From contig NZ_CAJIMS010000001.1 of NCBI RefSeq assembly GCF_905175375.1, forward strand, positions 3,100,001-3,164,000: a DNA stretch of 64,000 nt, read 5' to 3'. This DNA comes from Chryseobacterium aquaeductus. GTDB lineage: Bacteria; Bacteroidota; Bacteroidia; Flavobacteriales; Weeksellaceae. Positions 1 through 9,355 of this stretch are shown in pieces. The position numbers and the translations under genes were made by a program. The first letter of the stretch is position 1. Every line of letters starts with the position of its first letter. Under the pieces are notes generated by a model that saw only the letters and a list, made by a program, of their open reading frames with translations, made no database searches and was not told the DNA's origin.

Positions 1-652
1 TTGTTTTATTGAATACGTCTTCAAAATCTTCAATTTTACCTGCACCACCTGAAGCAATTACAGGAATATTTACATTTTCAGAAATCAGTTTTGTCAGTCT
101 CAGATCAAAGCCATTTTTAGTTCCGTCACCATTCATTGAGGTTAAAAGAATTTCACCAGCTCCCAATTCTTCTGTCTTTTTTGCCCAATCCAAAGTTTTC
201 AAAGGTGTTATTTCTCTTCCGCCTTTTACAAAAACCCAATCGTAACCATCAATAAATTTTGTGTCAATTGCAACTACAATACATTGGTTTCCAAATTCTT
301 TAGCTAAATCAGTGATCAGATTCGGATTTTTCACGGCAGAAGAATTGATGCTTATTTTATCTGCTCCTGCTTCTAGCAGCTTTCTAACGTCGTCAATTGA
401 AGTAATTCCGCCGCCAACCGTAAATGGAATACTCAATTCTTTTGCAATATTATTCACCAGTTCGGCAAAAGTTTTCCGTTCTTCAATCGTTGCGGTAATA
501 TCCAGAAAAACCAATTCGTCAGCACCTTCATTTTCATATTTTTTGGCGAGATCTATTGGGTTTCCGGCATTTCGTAGTCCTTCAAAGTTGACTCCTTTCA
601 CCGTCGTTCCGTCTTTAATATCCAAACATGGGATTATTCTTTTTTTAAGCAT
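1..652 (-). CDS. hisF: Imidazole glycerol phosphate synthase subunit HisF (3' end missing)
   Basis: HisF is the cyclase half of the HisF-HisH synthase. It uses ammonia from HisH to turn PRFAR into imidazole glycerol phosphate and AICAR. The reading frame opens at an ATG at 652 ([15 protein letters not shown]) and runs off the left edge, giving about 217 of the usual 250 codons. The two catalytic aspartates of the (beta/alpha)8 barrel are visible at D11 (CLDIKDG) and D130 (VVAIDTKF), and the phosphate-binding glycines lie at TVGGGI near residue 80. Its start overlaps the hisA stop by 8 bases, implying translational coupling. hisIE would be expected next, outside the window. Confidence 0.97.
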   Translation of the reverse strand, partial: MLKKRIIPCLDIKDGTTVKGVNFEGLRNAGNPIDLAKKYENEGADELVFLDITATIEERKTFAELVNNIAKELSIPFTVGGGITSIDDVRKLLEAGADKISINSSAVKNPNLITDLAKEFGNQCIVVAIDTKFIDGYDWVFVKGGREITPLKTLDWAKKTEELGAGEILLTSMNGDGTKNGFDLRLTKLISENVNIPVIASGGAGKIEDFEDVFNKT

Positions 653-1367
653 TCTGAATAAAGTTTTGAAGTTGATTTAAAGAAATTTTTCCTTCATAGA
701 TCGCTTTTCCGATGATTGTTCCGGCACAGCCAAGTTTTTTCATCAGTTGAACATCTTCTATACTTGAAATTCCTCCGCTTGCGACTAACTGAATTGCCGT
801 TTTGTCTAAAATTTCCTGATACAGTTCTGTGGAAGGACCCTGCAACATTCCATCCTTTGAAATATCGGTGCAAATCACATTCGCAAGACCTTTTTGTTGA
901 TAATTGAGAATAAAATCAAGTACATTTTGATCACTTTCTTCTATCCAGCCAGAAATTTTTATCTTCATATTTTCACAATCGGCTCCAAGAATTATTTTGG
1001 CTGCACCGTATTTTTCAAGTAATTTAAAACAAAATTCAGGATTTTGAACTGCGATGCTGCCGATGGTGATTTGTGAAGCTCCGGAACTGAAAGCTGTTTC
1101 AATATCTTGTTCAGTTTTTAGTCCGCCACCAAAATCGATTTGTAAATTTGTTTCTTTAGCAATATTTTCCAATACTTTTTGGTTGACAATATGTTTTGAT
1201 TTTGCACCGTCAAGATCTACCAAATGCAGAAATTGTACACCAAAATCTTCAAATTCTTTCGCAACTTCGAGAGGGTTTTCGTTATATATTTTCTTAGTCG
1301 TGTAATCGCCTTTGGAGAGTCTTACACATTTTCCGTCTATAATATCTATTGCCGGGATTATTTTCAT
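645..1367 (-). CDS. hisA: ProFAR isomerase HisA
   Basis: HisA performs the Amadori rearrangement of ProFAR to PRFAR in histidine synthesis. The 240-residue length is normal for the family. The catalytic pair D8 ([13 protein letters not shown]) and D130 ([15 protein letters not shown]) is present, and phosphate-binding glycines occur at DFGGGLKT (about 78-85) and SGGISS late in the barrel. It starts 1 base after the hisH stop region and its last codons overlap the start of hisF, so it is an internal gene of the his operon. No oddities were seen. Confidence 0.97.
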   Translation of the reverse strand: MKIIPAIDIIDGKCVRLSKGDYTTKKIYNENPLEVAKEFEDFGVQFLHLVDLDGAKSKHIVNQKVLENIAKETNLQIDFGGGLKTEQDIETAFSSGASQITIGSIAVQNPEFCFKLLEKYGAAKIILGADCENMKIKISGWIEESDQNVLDFILNYQQKGLANVICTDISKDGMLQGPSTELYQEILDKTAIQLVASGGISSIEDVQLMKKLGCAGTIIGKAIYEGKISLNQLQNFIQNA

Positions 1368-1368
1368 T

Positions 1369-1947
1369 TTAAATGTTTAAAAAGTTTTTTAATAGTTGAT
1401 TGCCAGTTTTTCCTGATTTTTCCGGATGAAACTGTGTGGCAAAAAAATTATCTTTTTGCAACATAGCACTGAATGGCAAAATATAATCACAAACAGAAGT
1501 TGTGTTTTCTGACAATTCGCAATAAAAACTGTGAACGAAATAGAGGTTATCTTCGTCCGAAATCTCTGATAATAATTCCGAATTTAATTTGGAAATTGTA
1601 TTCCAACCCATGTGTGGAACGAGATCAAGTGGCGGAAATTTTTTCACATTACAGTCAAAAATTCCCATTCCTACGGTGTCTCCTTCTTCATTATTTTTAC
1701 ACATTAACTGCATTCCAAGGCAAATTCCCAAAACTGGCTGCTTCAGAGTTGGGATCAATTCATCTAAACCTCTTTCCTTTAAAATTTTCATTGTAGAAGA
1801 AGCTTCGCCAACGCCCGGGAAAATTACTTTTTCGGCATTTCTTATCAATTCAAAATCATCTGTGATAATGGAATTTGCACCTAATCTTTCTAATGCATTT
1901 TGCACTGAATTTACGTTTCCTCCGTTGTATTTTATAATTGCGATCAT
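1369..1947 (-). CDS. hisH: Imidazole glycerol phosphate synthase glutaminase subunit HisH
   Basis: HisH is the class I glutamine amidotransferase that supplies ammonia to HisF. I chose the ATG at 1947 ([16 protein letters not shown], 192 residues) because HisH proteins begin at this strand-loop motif. A longer frame to 1989 would add 14 residues that overlap hisB. The nucleophile C76 lies in GICLGMQ and the other triad members H174 and E176 in QFHPEKSG; an oxyanion-loop motif PGVG lies near 44-47. The start is one base after the hisB stop codon, so coupled translation is likely. Confidence 0.96.
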   Translation of the reverse strand: MIAIIKYNGGNVNSVQNALERLGANSIITDDFELIRNAEKVIFPGVGEASSTMKILKERGLDELIPTLKQPVLGICLGMQLMCKNNEEGDTVGMGIFDCNVKKFPPLDLVPHMGWNTISKLNSELLSEISDEDNLYFVHSFYCELSENTTSVCDYILPFSAMLQKDNFFATQFHPEKSGKTGNQLLKNFLNI

Positions 1948-1948
1948 T

Positions 1949-3043
1949 TTATAGACTTCCTTTTGTAGAAGGTAAATTATAGTTTTCATCGGTCTGATTG
2001 ACTGCCATTTTTATTGCTTTTGCAAAAGCTTTAAAAATAGATTCGATCTTGTGGTGTTCGTTTTCACCCTCTGATTTAATGTTTAAATTGCATTTTGAAG
2101 CATCTGCAAACGATTTAAAAAAGTGATAAAACATTTCAGTTGGCACATCACCAATCTTTTCTCTTTTAAAATCTGCATCCCAAACCAACCATGGTCGACC
2201 ACCAAAATCAATGGCAACCTGCGACAAACAGTCATCCATCGGAAGAAGAAAACCATATCTTTCAATTCCTTTTTTCTTTCGAAGAGCTTGCAAAATTGCT
2301 TCTCCCAAAACAATTCCTGTATCTTCAATCGTGTGATGTTCATCAACTTGCAGATCGCCTTTCACCTTAATTTGAAGATCTAAATTTCCGTGTCTTGAAA
2401 TTTGCTCCAGCATGTGATCAAAAAAGTGCAAACCTGTAGAAATTTGCGAATTTCCACTACCGTCGAGATTAACTTCGATATTGATTTTGGTTTCATTAGT
2501 AATTCTCTCAACTTTAGCTTTTCTTGGAGTTTGCTTTAAATATTGATAGATTTCACTCCAACTTGTAGTTGTGAGATCTGCATTTTCATTTTGAATTTCA
2601 CTAATAAAAATAGATTTAGAGCCTAAATTTTTCGCTAACTGAATATCTGTGAATCTGTCTCCTATCACAAAAGAATTTTTTAGATCGTAATTTCCATAAA
2701 TGTATTTTCCGAACATTCCTATTTCAGGCTTTCTGTTGGGTGAATTTTCATGCTCAAAACTTTTGTCGATCAAAATATCTGTGAAGATAATATCTTCATT
2801 TTCAAAAGCTTTCAACATTTTTTCTTGTGGTTTTACAAAGTCTTCAAAAGGAAAACTTTCCGTTCCCAAACCGTCCTGATTGGTCACTATCACCAATTCG
2901 TAGTCTAGCTCTCTAGCGATCTTGGCTAAATTTTGAAAAACACTAGGATAAAACTCCAACTTTTCCAATGAATCAACTTGAAAATCTGTTTGCGGCTCAA
3001 TAATCAGTGTGCCATCACGGTCTATAAATAATACTTTTTTCAT
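1949..3043 (-). CDS. hisB: Bifunctional histidinol-phosphatase / imidazoleglycerol-phosphate dehydratase
   Basis: This is the fused HisB type, 364 residues. The N-terminal HAD phosphatase (about 1-165) carries the nucleophile and acid-base aspartates D8 and D10 in FIDRDGTL. The C-terminal dehydratase (about 175-364) carries the paired histidine motifs [24 protein letters not shown] and EHHKIES that bind manganese. The two domains catalyse dehydration of imidazole glycerol phosphate and dephosphorylation of histidinol phosphate. It sits 2 bases after hisC and 1 base before hisH. Fused HisB is common in Bacteroidota as well as enterobacteria. Confidence 0.96.
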   Translation of the reverse strand: MKKVLFIDRDGTLIIEPQTDFQVDSLEKLEFYPSVFQNLAKIARELDYELVIVTNQDGLGTESFPFEDFVKPQEKMLKAFENEDIIFTDILIDKSFEHENSPNRKPEIGMFGKYIYGNYDLKNSFVIGDRFTDIQLAKNLGSKSIFISEIQNENADLTTTSWSEIYQYLKQTPRKAKVERITNETKINIEVNLDGSGNSQISTGLHFFDHMLEQISRHGNLDLQIKVKGDLQVDEHHTIEDTGIVLGEAILQALRKKKGIERYGFLLPMDDCLSQVAIDFGGRPWLVWDADFKREKIGDVPTEMFYHFFKSFADASKCNLNIKSEGENEHHKIESIFKAFAKAIKMAVNQTDENYNLPSTKGSL

Positions 3044-3045
3044 TT

Positions 3046-4071
3046 TTAAATATTTTTTAAAATAGCAATCAGAGTTTCATTTTCAGTTCGGTTTCCCACA
3101 TTGATTCTGATGCAATTGGGAATTTGAGGAAATCTTTTGCTCGTTAAAATTTCATTTTCAGTCAATTTATTGTAGACTTTTTCAGCATTTTTAAATTCAA
3201 CCAGAAAAAAATTGGCGTCACTCGGAAATACTTTGGAAACACATTCTACATTTTCAAACTGATAATTCAGCCATTTTTTTTCTTGTAAAATTTCACTCAA
3301 ATTGTTTTGAAAATCTGCAATTTGATTCAATTTTTCTAAGACTAAATTCTGACTTAAAACATTCACATTGTAAGGTGATTTTACAGTATAAATAAGATTG
3401 ATAATTTCTTCCGACGAAAAGGCAATTCCAACTCTTGCGCCTGCCAATCCCCAAGCTTTGGAAAAAGTTTGTAAAACAATTAGATTTTGATACTCATTTA
3501 TTAATTCAAGACAAGATTTCTGCTCTGAAAACTCAATGTAAGCTTCATCTACTACAACGATTCCGTCAAAATTTTTAATGTAAAATTCAATATCATTGAT
3601 TGAGTTTCCGGTTGGATTATTAGGCGAACAGAGAAATAATATTTTTGGGTTATTTTCTCTAATAATTTTTAAAAATTCTTCCTTTACGATTTCAAATTGA
3701 TCATTAAGATTGAGCTGTACAACTTTATTTTCATTAATCTCTGCATAAAATCCGTACATCGCAAACGAAGGATTCATCACCAAAATAGAATCTTTTTTTG
3801 GCTCACAGAAAATTTTTATGATTAATTCAATCAGTTCATCACTGCCGTTTGCAATCGCTATTTGATTGAATGAAATATTTTTAAAAGCAGATATTTTTTC
3901 TCTTAAAATTCTGTGTGTAGAATCCGGATACCGATTAAATTCGCCAAACGGACTTTCATTAGCATCCATCAAAACAGCATTTTCAAAAGAATTATGATCT
4001 CTGAAACTGATGTAAGGTTGGAGTTCCAATATATTTTTACGAACTAATTTTCGAATATTTGTTGTTGTCAT
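3046..4071 (-). CDS. hisC: Histidinol-phosphate aminotransferase
   Basis: HisC is a fold-type I PLP enzyme that transfers an amino group from glutamate to imidazole acetol phosphate. The protein is 341 residues. The expected PLP lysine is K205 in [15 protein letters not shown]; the cofactor-stacking region DEAYIEF is at 175-181 and the substrate segment CSPNNPTGN at 148-156. The N-terminal DANESPFG motif at 36-43 is characteristic of HisC. It lies 3 bases downstream of hisD in the operon. Confidence 0.96.
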   Translation of the reverse strand: MTTTNIRKLVRKNILELQPYISFRDHNSFENAVLMDANESPFGEFNRYPDSTHRILREKISAFKNISFNQIAIANGSDELIELIIKIFCEPKKDSILVMNPSFAMYGFYAEINENKVVQLNLNDQFEIVKEEFLKIIRENNPKILFLCSPNNPTGNSINDIEFYIKNFDGIVVVDEAYIEFSEQKSCLELINEYQNLIVLQTFSKAWGLAGARVGIAFSSEEIINLIYTVKSPYNVNVLSQNLVLEKLNQIADFQNNLSEILQEKKWLNYQFENVECVSKVFPSDANFFLVEFKNAEKVYNKLTENEILTSKRFPQIPNCIRINVGNRTENETLIAILKNI

Positions 4072-4074
4072 AAT

Positions 4075-5349
4075 TTATTTTAATCTGATGGATACTGCAT
4101 TTTTGTGTGCTAAAAGACCTTCTGCTTCTGCCATGATTTCAATAGTTTTTCCTAAATTCTGTAAACCTTCTTTAGACAAATTCTGAAACGTAATTTTCTT
4201 CACAAAACTGTCGAGGGAAACTCCGCTGTAATTTTTTGCAAAAGCGTTTGTCGGCAATGTGTGATTGGTTCCACTTGCATAATCTCCTGCACTTTCGCAA
4301 GAATAATTTCCGAGAAAAACCGAACCAGCATTTTGAATTTTATCAATATAATTTTCAAAATTTTCTATAGCTAAAATTAAATGTTCAGGAGCGTAAAAGT
4401 TGCTGAATTCTAACGCATCATCTACAGAATTTAACAAAATAAAATGGCTGTTATCCAAAGATTTTTGAGCAAATTCATTTCTTGGAAGTTCTTTAATTTG
4501 TTTCTTGACTTCATCAATCGTTTCATTCAAAACTTTAAAATCTGTCGAGATAAAAATCACCTGGCTGTCGCTACCGTGCTCAGCCTGAGAAAGTAAATCT
4601 GCTGCACAAAACTCGGGAACTGCATTTTTATCAGCTATTACCAGAACTTCACTCGGTCCTGCAGGCATATCGATAGCGACACCAAACTTTTGAGCACAAT
4701 CTTTTGCGGCAACGACAAACTGATTTCCCGGCCCGAAAATTTTGTAAACTTCAGGAACTGATTCTGTACCTAAAGTCATTGCTGCAATTGCCTGAGCCCC
4801 GCCAATTTTGAAAATCTTCGAAATTCCGCAAAGTTTTGCTGTAAAGAGAATTGCAGGATTTATATTTCCATTATTGTCTGGTGGTGTGCACAATATAATC
4901 TCTTTACAACCAGCCAATTGAGCGGGAATTGCCAACATCAGAACGGTAGAAAATAAAGGAGCTGTGCCGCCGGGAATGTAAATTCCTACTTTTTCGATGG
5001 CTCGGTTTTCTCTCCAGCAAACGACGCCTTTAGTAGTTTCTATTTTCTGAATTTCATTTTCTTGTGAAGCGTGAAATTTTTTGATATTATTTTTTGCGTT
5101 TTGAATTGCCAGTTTTAGATCTTCAGAAATAAAATCTGCTGCTTCATCAATTTCCGTTGCAGTGACCTGTAAATCTTTAATTTTTGCCGAATCAAATTTT
5201 TCAGCATATTTAATTAAAGCCAGATCACCATTTTTTTCAACTTCAGAGAAAATTTCTTCTATAATTTCTGAAATCTCTTGCTTTTTGAATGTTGGTCTTT
5301 TTGTAAGCTCGCTCCAAGTTTCTTTTTCTGGATTTTTATAAATATTCAT
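4075..5349 (-). CDS. hisD: Histidinol dehydrogenase
   Basis: HisD is the zinc-dependent enzyme that oxidises L-histidinol to L-histidine in two NAD-dependent steps. The 424-residue length fits the family. Recognisable blocks are PGGTAPLFSTVLM, GPGNQFVVAAKDCAQ, the PAGPSEVLVIAD block, and the C-terminal SAGDYASGTNHTLPT, which contains the catalytic and zinc-binding histidine and aspartate residues. It begins 1 base after the hisG stop. The order G-D-C-B-H-A-F is a canonical his order. Confidence 0.97.
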   Translation of the reverse strand: MNIYKNPEKETWSELTKRPTFKKQEISEIIEEIFSEVEKNGDLALIKYAEKFDSAKIKDLQVTATEIDEAADFISEDLKLAIQNAKNNIKKFHASQENEIQKIETTKGVVCWRENRAIEKVGIYIPGGTAPLFSTVLMLAIPAQLAGCKEIILCTPPDNNGNINPAILFTAKLCGISKIFKIGGAQAIAAMTLGTESVPEVYKIFGPGNQFVVAAKDCAQKFGVAIDMPAGPSEVLVIADKNAVPEFCAADLLSQAEHGSDSQVIFISTDFKVLNETIDEVKKQIKELPRNEFAQKSLDNSHFILLNSVDDALEFSNFYAPEHLILAIENFENYIDKIQNAGSVFLGNYSCESAGDYASGTNHTLPTNAFAKNYSGVSLDSFVKKITFQNLSKEGLQNLGKTIEIMAEAEGLLAHKNAVSIRLK

Positions 5350-5350
5350 C

Positions 5351-6208
5351 TTAGATTACCATTTTATCAATTGGAATTATCAAAATATCTTGTGCACCGT
5401 TTTCTCTCAATTCATCAATGACTTCCCAAAAACGTTCTTCATCAATCACCGAATGTATACTGCTCCAACCCTCTTCTGCTAAAGGAATTACGGTCGGACT
5501 TTTCAAAACAGGAAGCACATTTGCAACCGCTTCGATCTTATCGTTAGGAACATTCATTAAAATATATTTTGAATTTTTAGCCTTCAAAACTGCTTTTATT
5601 CTAAAAAGGAATTTGTCAAGAATCATTTCTTTTTCTGCATTCAATTTTGGATTTTTTGCTAAAACGGCTTCAGATTTTAGAATCGCCAGAGTTTCTCTCA
5701 AACCATTTTTAAACAATGTACTTCCCGAACTTACAATGTCGCATATACCATCTGCCAATCCGATATTTGGTGCAATCTCAACCGAACCGGAAATCACATG
5801 GATGTCAGCTGAAATTTTATTTTTACTTAAAAATTCTTTTAAAGTATTCGGATAAGAAGTGGCAATTTTTTTTCCCTGAAAGTATTGAAGATCATCTGTG
5901 TCTACATCTTTCGGAACTGCCAGGGAGACACGACATTTTGAGAAACCAAGTTGATGTACTACAGCTATGTCTTTTTTCTTTTCAACTAAAAGATTTTCGC
6001 CAACGATGGCAATATCTACCACTCCATCTTCAAGATATTGAGGAATATCTGAATTTCTCAGAAACATAATTTCCATAGGAAAATTGTCTACGCTTATTTT
6101 TAGTTGATCTTTTCCGTTGTTGATAGAAATTCCGCAATCTTTAAGGAGCTGCAGAGATTCTTCATACAGTCGTCCGCTTTTTTGAATTGCAATTTTTAAT
6201 GTACTCAT
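5351..6208 (-). CDS. hisG: ATP phosphoribosyltransferase, long form
   Basis: HisG condenses ATP with PRPP, the committed step of histidine synthesis. At 285 residues it is the long form: two periplasmic-binding-like catalytic lobes followed by a C-terminal regulatory ACT-like domain (about 215-285). In characterised long HisG proteins this domain gives feedback inhibition by histidine. Family segments include LKIAIQKSGRLYEES at the N terminus, the PRPP-loop-like SSGSTLFKNGLRE, and ALAEEGWSS near the C terminus. It is the first structural gene after the leader and attenuator at 6281-6415. It is therefore probably controlled twice, by attenuation and by feedback, the latter inferred from family knowledge. 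Confidence 0.96.
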   Translation of the reverse strand: MSTLKIAIQKSGRLYEESLQLLKDCGISINNGKDQLKISVDNFPMEIMFLRNSDIPQYLEDGVVDIAIVGENLLVEKKKDIAVVHQLGFSKCRVSLAVPKDVDTDDLQYFQGKKIATSYPNTLKEFLSKNKISADIHVISGSVEIAPNIGLADGICDIVSSGSTLFKNGLRETLAILKSEAVLAKNPKLNAEKEMILDKFLFRIKAVLKAKNSKYILMNVPNDKIEAVANVLPVLKSPTVIPLAEEGWSSIHSVIDEERFWEVIDELRENGAQDILIIPIDKMVI

Positions 6209-6280
6209 TTCACTTTTTTCTTGTGTCTGAGCATATAAAATGGAAGAATTGTAAAATTTTCTGAGGAGAAATATGAAAAC

Positions 6281-6310
6281 AAAAAAACCGTCTATACACT
6301 CAGACGGTTT
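6281..6310 (-). terminator. Attenuator terminator of the his leader
   Basis: Arms AAACCGTCT (6310-6302) and AGACGGTTT (6293-6285) are separated by an 8-base loop and followed by a run of T on the minus strand. It lies 73 bases before hisG and is the B:C hairpin of the attenuator. Confidence 0.85.
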
Positions 6311-6356
6311 AATTTATTATCATATTATTTTAACACAAATATCAATCAATTCCGTC

Positions 6357-6404
6357 TTAGCAGAGATGATGATAATGATGAAGTGTTAAAAAATTCGTTG
6401 TCAT
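6357..6404 (-). CDS. hisL: His operon leader peptide
   Basis: A 15-codon ORF (MTTNFLTLHHYHHLC, then TAA) lies between the his promoter and hisG. Four of five consecutive codons near its end are His (HHYHH, CAT codons), the hallmark of a histidine leader peptide. The ATG is about 12 bases after the predicted transcription start, and no Shine-Dalgarno is evident, as is usual in this phylum. The stop codon overlaps antiterminator arm A. It is shorter than the seven-His enterobacterial leader. Confidence 0.88.
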   Translation of the reverse strand: MTTNFLTLHHYHHLC

Positions 6405-6422
6405 AATTGAAATATTGAGGTA

Positions 6423-6453
6423 CAAATGTAGAACTAATTTCTAAACTTCCAAA
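6423..6453 (-). promoter_or_regulatory. Promoter of the his operon
   Basis: On the minus strand, TTTG (6453-6450) is followed after 19 bases by TACATTTG (6430-6423). This matches the flavobacterial consensus of a TTG -33 box and a TAnnTTTG -7 box. Transcription would start near 6416, just upstream of the leader peptide. The promoter begins only a few bases after the stop codon of the preceding GT4 gene. Confidence 0.82.
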
Positions 6454-6459
6454 TATTTG

Positions 6460-7557
6460 TCATAATAATTTTTGGTAAAAATTCATCAGTTCATTGGCAA
6501 TCGGCTTGTCATTAAACTTCTGGACGAACTCAAAACCCTTATCAGCACGGCGTTTTCTTTCAGATTCGCTGTTCCAGAGAAATTTTATTTTAGATTGCAA
6601 ATCCAGATAATTTTTAGGATCGACATATACAGAATCATTTCCGCCTGCTTCTGGAAGGCAGCTAGTGTTACTAGTAATCACAACCGTTTTTGAAAATAAT
6701 GCTTCGATTACGGGAATTCCAAACCCTTCAAATAAGCTTGTATAAACAAAAATATCTGCGAGTTTATAGATGGCTGCCAATTCTTGCATTGAAACACCTT
6801 CTAAAAAATGGACTTGCTTTTCCATTTTATTTTTTAAGATAAAGCCTTTTATTTTTTTGAAATACTTTGTTTTTCTGCCTACAACAACCAACGGGATATC
6901 TGTTTTATCGATTGCTTTCATGATGTTTAAAAGATTTTTTCGTTCTTCAATTGTTCCGACATTTAGAGTAAATCTTTCAGGAAGATTGAATTTTTCTTTA
7001 GTATTTTGAACAAATTCTTCAGATTGAATTTCTTTAAATGCATGATGACAGCCTTGATAAATGACTTCAATCTTTGTTTCAGGAACTTTTAAATAATGAA
7101 TAATATCCTTCTTGGTTTGTTCTGAGATGGCAATAATTTCATCTGCGGTTTCAGCAGCTTTTTTAAATTTCCAAAAGTGAATTTTTCGGTCAAAAAAAGA
7201 ATAATATTGCGGATAACGCATGAAAATCAAATCATGAATGGTTACTACTTTTTTAATCGGAGTTTTGTCCCATTTCAAAGGCAATTCTCCAGATAAACCA
7301 TGAAAAATATCGGCGTTCTGCATTTGTGCATCTTTGCCCATTTTAAACTGACGCGAAAATTTTCCCTTTGAAGATTCTATGAAATTTACATTGGATCGTT
7401 CTACGATTTCTTGTCCCCGTTCAGATTTATTTTTATTAAGTAAAAGATATTCGTTTTCAGGAAAATATTCAGATAAAATTCTCACCAAATCCCGAGAATA
7501 GTTACCTAAACCCGAGGTATTGTGAAAAAAACGTTTTGCATCGTAAGCTATTTTCAT
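6460..7557 (-). CDS. GT4-family glycosyltransferase
   Basis: A 365-residue GT-B fold retaining glycosyltransferase of the GT4/group 1 family, probably cytoplasmic and membrane-associated, adding a sugar from a nucleotide donor to a lipid-linked or polysaccharide acceptor. The N terminus reads MKIAYDAKRFFHNTSGLGNYSRDL, with the glycine loop expected for acceptor-side binding. The C-terminal donor domain has LNVGTIEERKN and the E-x7-E motif EGFGIPVIEALFSK. Its ATG overlaps the TGA of the deacetylase gene by 4 bases (7554-7557). It is the last gene of the glycan cluster. The sugar and acceptor cannot be read from sequence. Confidence 0.88.
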   Translation of the reverse strand: MKIAYDAKRFFHNTSGLGNYSRDLVRILSEYFPENEYLLLNKNKSERGQEIVERSNVNFIESSKGKFSRQFKMGKDAQMQNADIFHGLSGELPLKWDKTPIKKVVTIHDLIFMRYPQYYSFFDRKIHFWKFKKAAETADEIIAISEQTKKDIIHYLKVPETKIEVIYQGCHHAFKEIQSEEFVQNTKEKFNLPERFTLNVGTIEERKNLLNIMKAIDKTDIPLVVVGRKTKYFKKIKGFILKNKMEKQVHFLEGVSMQELAAIYKLADIFVYTSLFEGFGIPVIEALFSKTVVITSNTSCLPEAGGNDSVYVDPKNYLDLQSKIKFLWNSESERKRRADKGFEFVQKFNDKPIANELMNFYQKLL

Positions 7558-8330
7558 GATTCTATCTTTTTATAAAATTCCTGAAATGTTCCGAACTGAT
7601 AATCCTTACTTTTTAGCCAGCCAACAAATTGGTCGAATCTTTCTACCATTTCTTTTCCGGAGTTTTGCACTGTAAATCCGGGAAGTTTAAATTCGGGATT
7701 CTTAATTTCTGCAAATTCCCAAGGATGAAAATAAATATTGAGATAATTATCTTTTTTCAAAGTATCTGAAGCTAATTTTTTATAAAAACTTAAAGGAAAA
7801 TTATGAAAACTCAGCCAAAATAAAGGAATTCTAAAGTTGGGAGAAACTGAAGCCGGAATCTGCGTTACATTTCCTTCTTTAAAGTAAGTTCTTGAAACTT
7901 TTAAATTATTATATCTTCCGGGAAGAAAAGTAGGATTTACCGATGAATTGTACAAATATCCTGCTTTTTCTACTTCATTTTCATCAACAGGCATCATTCT
8001 GGGCATTCTTAATCCCATGACATTTGTAGAAAATAATTCTTCCAGTTTTTCTCTGGATTCTCTCAAATGTTTTACTTCAAATTCGGAATGAAACCATGTG
8101 TGAGAAGCCAATTCGTGACCTTCATTGAGTAATCTTTCTATTAAATTTTTACTGTTTTCCGCAAAAATTACAGTCGAAAAAAATGTTGCTTTTGCATTGT
8201 GTTTTTTAAGAAGATCTAAAATTCTCGTTAAACCGATTTGAGAAATAGAAATTTGATCTTCAAAAGATATTTTTCCGTGATATTCAAACGGCATATCAAA
8301 TTCTTCGATGTCAAAACTTAACAATACCAT
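7554..8330 (-). CDS. Polysaccharide deacetylase family protein (CE4/NodB-like)
   Basis: The 258-residue protein has a NodB-like barrel. Motif 1 is SFDIEEF with the catalytic or metal aspartate at D7, and motif 2 is SHTWFH with metal ligands H77 and H81. A later LRMPRMMPVDENEVE block replaces the usual R-x-P motif, and FHPWEF near the C terminus supplies a further histidine. No signal peptide is present, so the enzyme probably acts on a cytoplasmic lipid-linked or nucleotide-linked precursor, like PIG-L or ArnD-type steps. It sits 1 base after the GT2 gene and overlaps the GT4 gene by 4 bases. Confidence 0.85.
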   Translation of the reverse strand: MVLLSFDIEEFDMPFEYHGKISFEDQISISQIGLTRILDLLKKHNAKATFFSTVIFAENSKNLIERLLNEGHELASHTWFHSEFEVKHLRESREKLEELFSTNVMGLRMPRMMPVDENEVEKAGYLYNSSVNPTFLPGRYNNLKVSRTYFKEGNVTQIPASVSPNFRIPLFWLSFHNFPLSFYKKLASDTLKKDNYLNIYFHPWEFAEIKNPEFKLPGFTVQNSGKEMVERFDQFVGWLKSKDYQFGTFQEFYKKIES

Positions 8331-8331
8331 T

Positions 8332-9261
8332 CTAAAAGTTTTTATTTTTAATAATATAATTGGGTCTTGCTTTTACCTGCTTAAATATTTTACCTAGATA
8401 AATTCCTATAATTCCAAGAATAATCAATTGCAATCCGCCGAAGAAAACAATGGTCATAATTAATGATGCCCAACCGGAAATCTCTGTTTTTGAGACAAAT
8501 GCATAGATCACATACGCGCCGTATCCGATCACCGAAAAAGCTGAAAACAAAAAGCCTAAATATGCCGCAATGTACAAAGGTTTTACACTAAATGCGGTGA
8601 TACCTGTGAATGCAAAAGTGATCATTTTTTTCAGATTGTAACTACTTTGCCCGGAAACTCTTTCTGAAGCTGTAAATTCTATGGCTGATTGTTTAAAGCC
8701 CATCCAGCTGGTCAATCCACGTAAGAAGAGATCGTCTTCATTAAATTTTCTCATCACTTCAACCACATTTGCATCCATCAATCTGAAATCTGATCCACCT
8801 CCTTTTGTAAGGTTAACATCGGATAATCCGGATAAAAGTTTATAGAAAAAATCTGATGTTTTTCTTTTAAAAAATGAAATTTCTTTGGGATATTTTCTTA
8901 TCGTCAATACTACATCATATCCTTCTTCCCATTTCTTGATCATTTGCGGAATAAGTTCCGGCGGATGCTGAAGGTCGCCGTCCATTGAAATTACAGCATT
9001 TCCTAATGCGCTGTCCATGCCGGCTTTTACGGCAGGCTGATGCCCGAAATTTCTTGAAAACTCAATAAATTTTATTTCGCTGAATTGTGAAGAAAGAACT
9101 TCCAATTGTTTTTGAGTTCCGTCTCGGCTTCCATCATTGACAAAAATAATTTCAAAATCATAATTCGGCAATTCTGAAAAAACTTCCTTGATTTTTTGGT
9201 GAATCAATGCAACATTTCCTTCTTCATTATAGGCAGGAATTACAATAGATATTTTTTTCAT
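8332..9261 (-). CDS. GT2-family membrane glycosyltransferase (polyprenyl-phosphate glycosyltransferase type)
   Basis: The 309-residue protein has an N-terminal GT-A domain (VIPAYNEEGNV, VNDGSRDGT) with the metal-binding D-x-D at D94 and D96 (SMDGDLQHP), and two C-terminal transmembrane helices near 230-255 and 265-293. This is the layout of DPM1/GtrB/ArnC-like enzymes that load a sugar onto polyprenyl phosphate. The R-x-S-x-Y-like segment SSYNLKKM precedes the membrane part as in that family. The product would feed the GT87-like membrane protein upstream; that link is an inference from gene order. Confidence 0.87.
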   Translation of the reverse strand: MKKISIVIPAYNEEGNVALIHQKIKEVFSELPNYDFEIIFVNDGSRDGTQKQLEVLSSQFSEIKFIEFSRNFGHQPAVKAGMDSALGNAVISMDGDLQHPPELIPQMIKKWEEGYDVVLTIRKYPKEISFFKRKTSDFFYKLLSGLSDVNLTKGGGSDFRLMDANVVEVMRKFNEDDLFLRGLTSWMGFKQSAIEFTASERVSGQSSYNLKKMITFAFTGITAFSVKPLYIAAYLGFLFSAFSVIGYGAYVIYAFVSKTEISGWASLIMTIVFFGGLQLIILGIIGIYLGKIFKQVKARPNYIIKNKNF

Positions 9262-9355
9262 CCGTAGATATTTATTGTTTTTTAGTGGTCATGATGGATC
9301 GCTTAAAATTTATAAACATCGGCTTGAAAATTTGTAATGGCGATCTCATAAGATA

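Larger units (their letters stand above)
6281..6415 (-). promoter_or_regulatory. Histidine operon attenuator (leader RNA)
   Basis: The leader between the his promoter and hisG contains a translated leader peptide (6357-6404) and three mutually competing arms read on the minus strand. Arm A is AGACGG at 6357-6352, overlapping the leader stop codon. Arm B is CCGTCT at 6307-6302 and arm C is AGACGG at 6293-6288. B pairs with C (extended to nine base pairs, 8-base loop) to make a terminator followed by a T-run. A has the same sequence as C and can pair with B instead, as an antiterminator. A ribosome stalled on the His codons leaves A free and favours readthrough. A ribosome reaching the stop codon covers A and favours termination. 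The arrangement is seen directly; the mechanism is inferred from classical attenuation. Confidence 0.88.
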
